37,802 nt of DNA from Mesorhizobium sp. (lineage in GTDB: Bacteria > Pseudomonadota > Alphaproteobacteria > Rhizobiales > Rhizobiaceae), in contig SAQG01000050.1 in the NCBI GenBank assembly GCA_004020315.1, forward strand, positions 1-37,802, read 5' to 3'. Both the position numbers and the translations under genes were made by a program. The notes under the pieces are model-generated. The model had not been told where the DNA came from. It made no database searches and worked only from the letters and a program-made list of their open reading frames with translations. This document shows positions 7,288 through 14,218 of this stretch, one piece after another (within the stretch, counting starts at the first letter, position 1; each line of letters starts with the position of its first letter).

Positions 7288-8075
7288 CCGAAGAGACTTT
7301 TTCGGACGAGATCCTGATGCGGTTCGCCGATGGTGAGCTTGATCCGGACATAGTCGTCAAGATCGAGCAGGCGATGGAAACCGACGACCGTCTGGTTGCC
7401 AGGATTGCTGTGTTCATCGAAACCAGAGCGCAGGCGCAGGCCGCGCTGAAGCCGCTGCTCGACGAGCCGGTGCCGGAAAAACTTGTCGCGGCCGTCGAGC
7501 AAATGATCGAGGCCAAGCGCGCCGGCGAGAAGCCGGCGGCGGCATCGGTATTGCCCTTCGGCGGCGGGCGCGCAGCGGCGCCTCTATCGAGGTCTCAATG
7601 GAGGCTGCCGATTGCCGCCTCTCTCGCGGCGGCTGTTGTCGGCGCGCTCGCCGGGTATTGGGCAGCAGGTACCAACGAACGCACGCAGGGCGGACTGTGG
7701 GTTGCCGGCGTCATCCGGCCGGCCTTGGCCCAAGCGCTTGAAACGGTCGAGTCCGGCAAGGAAATCAGGCTCGCCGGGATCAGCGACCGGTTCCGGGCTA
7801 TCGCCACCTTTCGCAACAATTCGCAGGATTTGTGCCGAGAATTCGAGGTCGACTCGCAGGACCGCTCCACGGTGGTGTCGGTCGCCTGCCGTTCCGGCGA
7901 CGAATGGCGCGTCAGCTTCGCGGTCGTGGCGCCCGGCGACGCCGGAGGCTATGCCCCGGCCTCGTCGACCGAAGCCCTCGACGCCTATCTTTCGGCGATT
8001 GAAGCAGGCGCTCCGATGTCGGCCGAGGAGGAAGTCCAAGCGCTGACCGAGGTCCGCCAGAAGGACCGCAAGTGA
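7284..8075 (+). CDS. Membrane anti-sigma factor
   Basis: A 263-residue protein with a cytoplasmic N-terminal domain (about 1-105), one transmembrane helix (about 108-128, LPIAASLAAAVVGALAGYW) and an extracytoplasmic C-terminal domain of about 135 residues. The N-terminus (SDEILMRFADGELDPD) is typical of ECF anti-sigma factors that begin with a short acidic helix. The HxxxCxxC zinc motif is absent, so it is a zinc-free type. Its ATG overlaps the sigma stop (ATGA), so translation is coupled and the stoichiometry is tight. A candidate sigma-dependent promoter inside the sigma gene could add anti-sigma on activation, giving negative feedback. Two cysteines in the outer domain (in DLCREFEV and VACRSGDE) could form a disulfide or sense redox state; that is speculation. 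Confidence 0.9.
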   Translation: MTEETFSDEILMRFADGELDPDIVVKIEQAMETDDRLVARIAVFIETRAQAQAALKPLLDEPVPEKLVAAVEQMIEAKRAGEKPAAASVLPFGGGRAAAPLSRSQWRLPIAASLAAAVVGALAGYWAAGTNERTQGGLWVAGVIRPALAQALETVESGKEIRLAGISDRFRAIATFRNNSQDLCREFEVDSQDRSTVVSVACRSGDEWRVSFAVVAPGDAGGYAPASSTEALDAYLSAIEAGAPMSAEEEVQALTEVRQKDRK

Positions 8076-8112
8076 AGCTGCAACGAGCCGTTGCTTCTCT
8101 GGTTCTCTGAAT

Positions 8113-8137
8113 GGAATAAAGCCGGCAATCGCCCGTT
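8113..8137 (+). promoter_or_regulatory. ECF-type promoter of the Asn/Ser-repeat gene
   Basis: GGAAT (8113-8117), a 16-base spacer and CGTT (8134-8137) lie 51 bases before the ATG at 8189. The first ten bases, GGAATAAAGC, are identical to those of the protease promoter, and both have CCCGTT at the -10 end. This is the best-placed copy in the locus. Confidence 0.7.
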
Positions 8138-8188
8138 ACTCCGCCGGACCGCAACTGCCGGTCCAGTCTGAAACAAGGAGTAACTACC

Positions 8189-8572
8189 ATGACAAGACAC
8201 TGGAAACTCAAGTCGACATTGGTCGCAGGAATGGCAGCGCTCGCGAGCACCGCGGCGCAGGCGAAGGAATATCCCGCAGCGTCACCGGAAACCGAGCGTA
8301 CGCCGGCCGCAATGACCAGCCAAAGCGACGGTGCCTACATCGTCGCGGGCAACAGTTCGTCAAATTCGAGCTCCAATTCGTCGTCCAACGGTTCATCGAA
8401 TTCCAGCTCTAATTCTTCAGGCAATTCGAGTTCGAACTCGTCGTCCAACAGTTCATCGAATTCCAGCTCCAATTCGTCGAGCAACTCGAATTCGAACTCA
8501 TCGTCGAACGGCTCCTCCAATTCTAGCTCGAACAGTTCGGATCGCGGTCCGCGCAACTGGCGGTTCCGCTAG
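8189..8572 (+). CDS. Secreted Asn/Ser tetrapeptide-repeat protein
   Basis: The 127-residue product has a Sec signal peptide (basic start, hydrophobic LVAGMAALASTAAQA, cleavage after about residue 25). A 29-residue spacer follows, then sixteen tetrapeptides of the type NSSS (residues 55-118, with occasional Gly or Asn substitutions) and a basic tail (RGPRNWRFR). The coding DNA is a degenerate 12-base repeat with mixed Ser codons, so the protein pattern is kept by selection rather than by very recent slippage. A ribosome-binding site (AAGGAG) precedes the ATG. Such low-complexity, uncharged Asn/Ser regions are expected to be disordered, possibly surface-exposed or aggregation-prone. Function unknown; I recognise no family. 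Confidence 0.8.
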   Translation: MTRHWKLKSTLVAGMAALASTAAQAKEYPAASPETERTPAAMTSQSDGAYIVAGNSSSNSSSNSSSNGSSNSSSNSSGNSSSNSSSNSSSNSSSNSSSNSNSNSSSNGSSNSSSNSSDRGPRNWRFR

Positions 8573-8584
8573 CAATTCACAAAG

Positions 8585-8615
8585 AAACGGGGGCCCCATC
8601 GGCCCCCGTTTCGCA
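8585..8615 (+). terminator. Terminator hairpin after the repeat gene (copy A)
   Basis: An 11-bp perfect stem, AAACGGGGGCC (8585-8595) with GGCCCCCGTTT (8601-8611), lies 13 bases after the stop of the repeat gene. The T-run is short (three T's, then CGCATTCTTCT). A near-copy lies 97 bases further on. Confidence 0.7.
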
Positions 8616-8681
8616 TTCTTCTCCGGGGAAAGATCTGGAGCATTCGACTTTGAAAGTCCGCCGCTCTGGCGATCCACAAAG

Positions 8682-8705
8682 AACGGGGGCCCAGCGGCCC
8701 CCGTT
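8682..8705 (-). terminator. Terminator hairpin after the DUF6065-like gene (copy B)
   Basis: A 10-bp perfect stem, AACGGGGGCC (8682-8691) with GGCCCCCGTT (8696-8705), lies 23 bases beyond the stop of the minus-strand gene. It and its flank (GCATTCTTCTCCGGG) repeat copy A in the same orientation, so a duplicated hairpin separates two convergent genes. Confidence 0.65.
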
Positions 8706-8727
8706 CGCATTCTTCTCCGGGAAAAGT

Positions 8728-9438
8728 CTAGCGAGCCGCGCGGGCCCATTTGCGATACCAGCCTTCGCTCGCAATCGTGTTGCGATAGACCGTTTCGCGC
8801 TCCGTCGCCTCGGCTCCGGTCTCCGCCCGGATCTCCGCCTTGAGTGCCGCACCTTCGCGGCGAACCGGTATAACCTGGACGAGCGGCGTGCCCTTTTCGA
8901 TGACGTAGAGGCCATCTGGCGCGGTCGCGAAGAACGGAAAATGGATGTGGGCTGCGTAGGTATCGGTATCGACGATGCCGGCGACGCATTCGAAAGGCTG
9001 AGCCGGCCTGTTGAGCGGCGGCAGGAATAAAGAACTCCAGCCCGGCGGCGTCCGGATCGACCAGTAATTGTGAAACTTGCATGGAGGCGCCGGTTCCTTC
9101 GGGTTGCCGGCAACCTGGTGGGCGCCATGGTTGCTCACCATCACCCTGTCGAACTCCCAGCCGGCATCGACGGCACGGCCGTCATTCTTGATCTCGAGGC
9201 GGACGGTCGCCGCGAGCGGCAGGATCCAGCCGGTAGTCATCGCATCGAGAAACGGCATGCAGCGCTTGACGGTCAGGCCATTGTTGGTGGCCGACGCATG
9301 CTTCGAGTCGACGGCCGGCAATTTGCGGAACCAGTCCGGCAGAACCGTCTTGGCCGCCACTGGCGGCGCGATGACGCCATGATCTTCCGGCCGACAGACA
9401 AACCGGATAGAGCGGGAGGTGTGGGAAAAATGGAACAT
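8728..9438 (-). CDS. Uncharacterised protein, DUF6065-like
   Basis: A 236-residue soluble protein with no signal peptide or membrane segment. It is rich in aromatic and proline motifs, including DWFRKLPAV near residue 37, PPCKFHNYWSIRTPPGWS and LFLPPLNRP near the middle, and HIHFPFF in the second half. These resemble DUF6065 proteins, whose function is unknown; the match is from memory. The gene converges on the Asn/Ser-repeat gene and has its own copy of the GGAAT-N16-CGTT promoter 31 bases upstream, so it probably belongs to the same sigma regulon. GGAGG sequences lie upstream of its ATG. Confidence 0.75.
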   Translation of the reverse strand: MFHFSHTSRSIRFVCRPEDHGVIAPPVAAKTVLPDWFRKLPAVDSKHASATNNGLTVKRCMPFLDAMTTGWILPLAATVRLEIKNDGRAVDAGWEFDRVMVSNHGAHQVAGNPKEPAPPCKFHNYWSIRTPPGWSSLFLPPLNRPAQPFECVAGIVDTDTYAAHIHFPFFATAPDGLYVIEKGTPLVQVIPVRREGAALKAEIRAETGAEATERETVYRNTIASEGWYRKWARAAR

Positions 9439-9468
9439 CGATAGCCTCCATGGAAAAATCCGAGGAGG

Positions 9469-9493
9469 AACGGACCGCAGGCGGATTTATTCC
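9469..9493 (-). promoter_or_regulatory. ECF-type promoter of the DUF6065-like gene
   Basis: On the minus strand GGAAT (9493-9489), 16 bases and CGTT (9472-9469) lie 31 bases before the ATG at 9438. The match includes GGAATAAA and CCGTTCC, both shared with the protease promoter. Confidence 0.68.
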
Positions 9494-9589
9494 TGCTAAC
9501 GTCAACCGTCTCGATGATGCAGTCGGGCCACGATAGTTTGGCCGCCGCCGAGGCAGAGCAGCGATATTGGTGCGATGCAGCCCACTCAG

Positions 9590-10165
9590 CTAAAGCACCA
9601 ATCGCATCAGCGGCCGGCCCGCCTTGCGCTCGACCAGCCTCTCGAAGCCGGCTTTCTCGAAGACCCGCGACGAGCCGACGAACAGTCCGATGGAACGCGA
9701 ATCTTTCGACAGACCGATCGGACATGCCTCGATCAGCCGCGCGCCACTCTGGCGAGCAAACTCGATGCCGCCTTCGACCAGGCGGTGCGTCAGCCCCCTG
9801 CCGCGTGCCTTGACGCGGATGAAGAAGCAGGAGATCGCCCAGACGCCCGGATCCATGGCGTCGGCGGGATCCACAGGCGCCGACCCCCTGCCCTTGTTGT
9901 TCCATTCGGGCACATCGGCGCGCGGGCCGATCTGCATCCAGCCGACCGCCTTGCCATCCTCGAACGCCAGCAGGCCCGGTGGCGGCCCAGCCTCGATCCG
10001 CGCCTTGATGTGGTCCTTGTTCCGCTCCCGGTCGCTGGCGCGGCGCGCTGCTGGCGACAGCCGGAAATGCGTGCACCAGCAGCCGTAGCAGGCGCCTTGC
10101 TTACCGAAAAGATCTTCGAAATCCGCCCAAAGCTCGGGCACCAGCGGCGCTATGGTCGTATTCAT
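9590..10165 (-). CDS. GNAT-family N-acetyltransferase
   Basis: A 191-residue acetyl-CoA-dependent acyltransferase. The acetyl-CoA loop is visible as FIRVKARGRGLTHRLVEGG (about residues 122-140), followed by the usual FEKAGFERL near the C-terminus. The N-terminal part contains a Cys cluster GACYGCWCTHFR (Cys26, Cys29, Cys31) that recurs in one GNAT subgroup and may be structural. I chose the ATG at 10165, which has GGAGAG upstream; a longer frame to 10222 would run into the divergent promoter. It is divergent from dinB, and the LexA box between them lies 60 bases upstream of this start, so SOS control is possible. Substrate unknown. Confidence 0.85.
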   Translation of the reverse strand: MNTTIAPLVPELWADFEDLFGKQGACYGCWCTHFRLSPAARRASDRERNKDHIKARIEAGPPPGLLAFEDGKAVGWMQIGPRADVPEWNNKGRGSAPVDPADAMDPGVWAISCFFIRVKARGRGLTHRLVEGGIEFARQSGARLIEACPIGLSKDSRSIGLFVGSSRVFEKAGFERLVERKAGRPLMRLVL

Positions 10166-10224
10166 GAGCTCTCTCCCGGCCCACCGCCTTGTCGTGGCGT
10201 CCGTCCTGACGTACCATTGCATTT

Positions 10225-10239
10225 GTTCTCTTTATGTTC
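10225..10239 (+). promoter_or_regulatory. LexA (SOS) box of dinB
   Basis: GTTC (10225-10228), seven bases, and GTTC (10236-10239) form a perfect direct-repeat LexA box of the alphaproteobacterial type. It sits at the 5' end of dinB and overlaps an upstream ATG at 10234, which makes that ATG an unlikely start. Confidence 0.8.
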
Positions 10240-10245
10240 GCAGTG

Positions 10246-11562
10246 ATGGCGGCTCCTGTCAACAATCCCGATCATGGTTTTTGCCGCGACTGCCTGACCT
10301 TCCAGCGCAGCGAGGCACGGCGCTGCGAACGCTGCGGCAGTCCACGGCTTGCCCGTCATCCGGAGCTCTACCGGCTGCACCTCGCCCATATCGACTGCGA
10401 CGCGTTTTACGCGGCGGTCGAAAAGCGCGACAACCCGGCGCTGAAGGACCGGCCGTTGATCATCGGCGGCGGCAAGCGCGGCGTCGTCTCCACCGCTTGC
10501 TATATCGCCCGCATCCATGGGGTGCGCTCGGCGATGCCGATGTTCAAGGCGCTCGAAGCCTGTCCGGAAGCGGTCGTCATCCCGCCGGACATGGAAAAAT
10601 ATGTACGCGTCGGCCGCGAAGTGCGCGCCATGATGCAGGCGCTGACGCCGCTGGTCGAGCCGATCTCCATCGACGAGGCCTTTCTGGACCTTGCCGGCAC
10701 CCAGCGCCTGCATGGCTTGCCGCCCGCGGTGGTGCTGGCGCGCTTCGCACTCGGCGTGGAGAAGGAGATCGGCATCACCGTTTCATCAGGCCTGTCCTAC
10801 TGCAAGTTCCTGGCCAAGGTGGCGTCGGATTTTCGCAAGCCGCGCGGCCTTTCGGTGATCGGTGAGGCCGAGGCGACCGGCTTCCTGGCCGAGCAGCCGG
10901 TGACGCTGATTTGGGGCGTGGGAAAAGCCTTCGCCGCCACGCTTGAACGCGACGGCATCCGCACGATCGGCCAGTTGCAGCGCATGGAGCGCGGCGACCT
11001 GATGCGCCGCTACGGCGTGATGGGCGACCGGCTCTACCATCTTTCACGCGGCGAGGACGACCGCCGCGTCCATCCCGATCAGGATGCGAAAAGCGTCTCG
11101 GCGGAGACCACCTTCGACACCGACATCGCCTCCCTGGATGAATTGGTTTCGGTGCTGAGAGCACTGTCGGAAAAGGTCTCGGGGCGGCTGAAGAAATCCG
11201 GCATTGCCGGGCGTACCGTCGTGCTGAAGCTGAAGACCCAGGATTTCAAGACCCGCACGCGCAACCGCCAGCTCGGCGACCCGACACGGCTGGCCGATCG
11301 CATTTTCTCGACCGGGCTCGAGCTGCTGCGCAAGGAGGCGGATGGTACGAGATACCGGCTGCTCGGCATCGGTGTCAGCGACCTCTCGAATGACGAAAAG
11401 GCCGATCCGCCCGACCTCGTCGATGTCCAGTCGCGCAAGCGCGCCATGGCCGAAGGCGCCATCGACACGCTGCGCGACAAGTTCGGCCGCAGAGCGGTGG
11501 AGACCGGCTACACCTTCGGCAAGCGCCGCAACGCCCATCCGCCCGAGCCGATCGAGGACTAA
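10246..11562 (+). CDS. dinB: DNA polymerase IV with N-terminal zinc ribbon
   Basis: A Y-family translesion polymerase of about 438 residues. Catalytic carboxylates are in HIDCDAFYAAVE (motif I) and SIDEAFLDL (motif III); the palm, fingers, thumb (helix-hairpin-helix around IWGVGKAFAATL) and little-finger domains are all present. Before the usual start there is an extra module with two Cys pairs (CRDC and CERC, Cys13/16 and Cys27/30 in this numbering) that looks like a zinc ribbon. Start choice: ATG 10234 lies inside the LexA box, so I use ATG 10246; GTG 10243 is also possible. None has a strong ribosome-binding site, so the message may be leaderless. It ends ten bases before a palindromic repeat. 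Confidence 0.93.
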   Translation: MAAPVNNPDHGFCRDCLTFQRSEARRCERCGSPRLARHPELYRLHLAHIDCDAFYAAVEKRDNPALKDRPLIIGGGKRGVVSTACYIARIHGVRSAMPMFKALEACPEAVVIPPDMEKYVRVGREVRAMMQALTPLVEPISIDEAFLDLAGTQRLHGLPPAVVLARFALGVEKEIGITVSSGLSYCKFLAKVASDFRKPRGLSVIGEAEATGFLAEQPVTLIWGVGKAFAATLERDGIRTIGQLQRMERGDLMRRYGVMGDRLYHLSRGEDDRRVHPDQDAKSVSAETTFDTDIASLDELVSVLRALSEKVSGRLKKSGIAGRTVVLKLKTQDFKTRTRNRQLGDPTRLADRIFSTGLELLRKEADGTRYRLLGIGVSDLSNDEKADPPDLVDVQSRKRAMAEGAIDTLRDKFGRRAVETGYTFGKRRNAHPPEPIED

Positions 11563-11571
11563 CCGCTTTAC

Positions 11572-11614
11572 GCATGATCCCGAAAATTGGAATCCAGCTC
11601 GGAAAAGATCATGC
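11572..11614. repeat. Palindromic intergenic repeat, GCATGATC type
   Basis: The outer arms GCATGATC (11572-11579) and GATCATGC (11607-11614) pair perfectly; the inner pairing has decayed. The same element type is found at 30368-30421 and, in part, at 23005-23035. It lies ten bases after the dinB stop, followed by an A-rich AAAAAGAAAGATAG tail like the one at 30421. Confidence 0.7.
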
Positions 11615-11641
11615 CCAACAAAAAGAAAGATAGAACGGCCC

Positions 11642-12148
11642 TCAGATGCGTCGCAAATCGATCCGGCTGGTCATCACGCGCTCGCCGGTTTTCGGGTCGA
11701 CGTCGATAACGGTCAGCCGCATGCCGTCCTCGCCGTTCTTCTCGACGGTCATTTGCGCGGTGCGATCGCCGTTGACTTCCTTCGCCCAACGGATGCCGAG
11801 ATTGATCGCATTGCCCGAGCGCTTGCCGCTGAGCTGCGCCGGCCCGGTGCGGGATCCGATATAGGTGCCGGTGTACTTCGTCCCGCTGGACTTCAGATCG
11901 GCGCTGATGGCGCGCGACACCACGACGAGACCGCGGCAGGTGCCGTCCAGCGACAAGGAGCTCGATGTCGCGTCGGAATTGAAGCGGCAGGAGACGTTCA
12001 CCGTCGGCGCCTCGGTGGTTACCTTGACGGTGCCCTTGCCGGCGAAATTCCCCTCGAACGAGCGAAGAAATTCGGCTTCGTCGGCGTGAGCTGCGCCAGC
12101 TGCAGCCGCCAGGCAGCCGGCAAGTACAAATCGTGCGAATGATTTCAT
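11642..12148 (-). CDS. Small exported protein of unknown function
   Basis: The 168-residue product starts with a signal peptide (MKSFARFVLAGCLAAAAGAAHA, cleavage after AHA near residue 22). The mature part looks like an all-beta domain: FEGNFAGKGTVKV, VNVSCRFNSDA, SLDGTCRGLVV and KYTGTYIGSRTGPAQLSGK, with two cysteines that may form a disulfide. The ATG at 12148 has GGGAGAG upstream; a longer open frame to 12529 is rejected because it lacks a signal peptide at its start. It is convergent with dinB and divergent from the EamA transporter. I do not recognise the family. Confidence 0.82.
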   Translation of the reverse strand: MKSFARFVLAGCLAAAAGAAHADEAEFLRSFEGNFAGKGTVKVTTEAPTVNVSCRFNSDATSSSLSLDGTCRGLVVVSRAISADLKSSGTKYTGTYIGSRTGPAQLSGKRSGNAINLGIRWAKEVNGDRTAQMTVEKNGEDGMRLTVIDVDPKTGERVMTSRIDLRRI

Positions 12149-12326
12149 TGGATCTCTCCCCGTCGATATCGGAATCACGACATTTTCAACGAACTGGCTG
12201 TTGGACCAACGCTCGCCGTTACGGCAGGTTCCGCCTTCAACATGACCGTTTTGCAACACGTCGCTGCTGGCCCAGCCGAATGCGGTGACTAGTGGTTGCG
12301 GTGAAAGTCCCGGCTTGCGACATAGC

Positions 12327-13208
12327 ATGGCACCCTCACCCTCGATCCCCAAGGCCGCGTTCTGGATGGCGCTGTCGATTGCTTCGTTTCTGACCATGTC
12401 GGTCGCCGGCCGCGCCACGACGGCCGAGCTCAATGTATTCCAGGTACTGGAGCTGCGCTCGGTGATCGGCCTTTTCATCCTCCTGCCGCTGGTGATGATG
12501 TCAGGCGGTTTTGCGGCAATGCGCACCAAACGCCCCTTGACCCATATCGCCCGAAACGTCGTCCATTTTGTCGGCCAGGCGGCATGGCTCTACGCCTTGA
12601 CGCTGATCCCGCTGGCCGTGCTGATCTCCATCGAATTCACGACGCCGATCTGGACGGCCATTCTGGCGGTCGGCTTTCTTGGTGAAAGACTAAGCCGGCC
12701 AAGACTTGCGGCCATCGTGCTCGGGCTGATCGGTGTGGTGATCATCGTCCGTCCGGGCGTCGGCTCCGTCGATCCGGGGCATGTTGTCGTGCTGGGTGCT
12801 GCGGTCTGCTTCGGCATATCTGTGGTCCTGGTCAAATCACTGACGCGGACGGACAGCGTCGTGTCCATCATCTTCTGGATGCTGGTCATCCAGTCGGTGC
12901 TCGGCCTTGTCCCGGCGCTCTACGAATGGCGCAACCCGCCGCTCGAACTGTGGCCGTGGATCCTGCTGATCGCCTTCACCGGCATGTCGTCGCATTTCTG
13001 CATGGCCCGCGCGCTCGCCTATGCCGACGCGACGGTCATCTCGCCGATGGACTTTTTGCGCGTGCCGCTGTCGGCGTTGATCGGCTGGCTGCTCTACCAG
13101 GAGCAGATCGACGCCTTCACCGCCGGCGGCGCCCTGCTGATCCTGCTGGGCAACCTGCTCAATCTGCAGAAAAAGGCGACCAAACCTGAGGAAGTGGCAG
13201 CGTCTTAG
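12327..13208 (+). CDS. EamA/DMT-family permease
   Basis: An inner-membrane drug/metabolite-type transporter of 293 residues with about ten transmembrane helices in two EamA halves. Each half ends with the family's characteristic glycine-rich helix and polar loop (GVVIIVRPGVGSVD near the middle, GGALLILLGNLLN at the end). The Glu in IPLAVLISIEFTTPIWTAIL sits in the conserved fourth helix of the first repeat. The substrate is unknown; relatives export amino acids or metabolites. I chose ATG 12327; a GTG at 12285 is open, and neither has a strong ribosome-binding site. Its stop codon overlaps the start of a palindromic repeat. Confidence 0.88.
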   Translation: MAPSPSIPKAAFWMALSIASFLTMSVAGRATTAELNVFQVLELRSVIGLFILLPLVMMSGGFAAMRTKRPLTHIARNVVHFVGQAAWLYALTLIPLAVLISIEFTTPIWTAILAVGFLGERLSRPRLAAIVLGLIGVVIIVRPGVGSVDPGHVVVLGAAVCFGISVVLVKSLTRTDSVVSIIFWMLVIQSVLGLVPALYEWRNPPLELWPWILLIAFTGMSSHFCMARALAYADATVISPMDFLRVPLSALIGWLLYQEQIDAFTAGGALLILLGNLLNLQKKATKPEEVAAS

Positions 13209-13303
13209 CATTTTGCAGCCAAACGCCTTCGTTTGCCGTCCGACAAAATGCGTTAAAGCAAAGAGTTAGAGCGCGGTTTTGGTTCCACCAAAACCGCGCT
13301 CTA
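13208..13303. repeat. Two consecutive palindromes between convergent genes
   Basis: The first has outer arms GCATTTTG (13208-13215) and CAAAATGC (13244-13251) with inner arms CAAACG/CGTTTG (13220-13235). The second has perfect 17-bp arms, 13267-13283 and 13287-13303, around a TCC loop. The first starts on the last base of the transporter stop codon, and the second ends ten bases before the channel stop. They can serve as a two-way terminator, but the sequence type is that of dispersed rhizobial repeats. Confidence 0.75.
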
Positions 13304-13313
13304 GCCTCGCATT

Positions 13314-14117
13314 TCAGTCGCCATCGTCGGGGATGTTGAGGAGATGGCCGCACGCCTTGCAGTGGACGGCGTCGGGCTCGTGCCGCTGAAGACCGCATTG
13401 CGGGCAAGGAAAGAACACCTTGGTGGGACGGAAGAGCGCCTGCGCCAGCCTGACGAACAGCGATATGCCGATGATCATGGTGACGATCGAGGTGAGCTTG
13501 CCGGCGATACCCGGCAGAACGATGTCACCGAAGCCGGTCGTGGTCACCGTGGCGACGGTGAAGTAGAGCGCATCGACATAGCCTTCGAGACCGGCCGCGG
13601 TGCGGAAGAAGAAGGTGTAGACAAAACCGGTGACGACAAGGAGGAACGTCAGGAGGTTGATAACTGCGTGGCTCGCCTCGCGCCATCGCCTGAGGCCGCG
13701 CATCTCGAGATACCGCCACAGCGCGCCGCTGCGCGACAGCGACCACAGCCGCAATATGCGTAGGAAACCCAGATTGGCCAGCGCTGAAGGCATCAGCAGT
13801 GTCAGCAGGATGAATGCATCGACCCACGACGCCGGCTGTTTCATCAGGCGCAGCATGTCGTTGGAGGCAAGCAGCCGCGCAATCATGTCAGCGGCGACAA
13901 GGGCTGCGACAGAATAATCGAGCCAGAGGAACGAGGGCGACTCTTGGATCATCGGTGTGGCGATGAAGAAGGCGATGATGGCAAGGTCGATGATGATGGC
14001 GACCAGTTGAAACCGGAAAGCCGCGGGCGTGCGCCCGTGATAAAGTTTGCGCAGCGTGCCGCGCAGCCGCGTCAAAGCTGAAAAATCCCGAGCTCCGTCC
14101 CTGTCTGGCGCCTTCAT
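13314..14117 (-). CDS. Voltage-gated-type potassium channel with C-terminal zinc ribbon
   Basis: A 267-residue six-helix channel of the VIC superfamily. S1-S3 lie at about 35-110. The S4-like helix has regularly spaced Arg (LRILRLWSLSRS, about 119-130). S5 is at about 150-170, the selectivity filter TTGFGD at 193-198, and S6 at about 205-228. The filter is GFG rather than GYG, a variant known in some K+ channels. After S6 there is no RCK domain. Instead the protein ends in a four-cysteine zinc ribbon (Cys238, Cys241, Cys253, Cys256; CPQC and CKAC). That tail is unusual for a channel and could be a regulatory or assembly module. Single gene, convergent with the EamA transporter. Confidence 0.9.
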   Translation of the reverse strand: MKAPDRDGARDFSALTRLRGTLRKLYHGRTPAAFRFQLVAIIIDLAIIAFFIATPMIQESPSFLWLDYSVAALVAADMIARLLASNDMLRLMKQPASWVDAFILLTLLMPSALANLGFLRILRLWSLSRSGALWRYLEMRGLRRWREASHAVINLLTFLLVVTGFVYTFFFRTAAGLEGYVDALYFTVATVTTTGFGDIVLPGIAGKLTSIVTMIIGISLFVRLAQALFRPTKVFFPCPQCGLQRHEPDAVHCKACGHLLNIPDDGD

Positions 14118-14218
14118 GACAACTGCGATAACGCTCGCTGCGACAGCCGTCCAGTGGGCAAAGCAGGGTGACGCTGTGGGTTGAGAACATCCGGAGAGTT
14201 CCCAGGCCCGGAAAACAG

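Noticed and set aside
8335..8556. Acidic Leu/Glu/Phe repeat frame on the minus strand opposite the NSSS repeats
   Set aside because: It is the mechanical complement of the 12-base repeat. The plus-strand frame has a signal peptide, ribosome-binding site and promoter.
9021..9045. GGAATAAA word inside the DUF6065-like gene
   Set aside because: At the 16-base spacing no CGTT follows, it lies within coding sequence, and no gene begins downstream in that direction.
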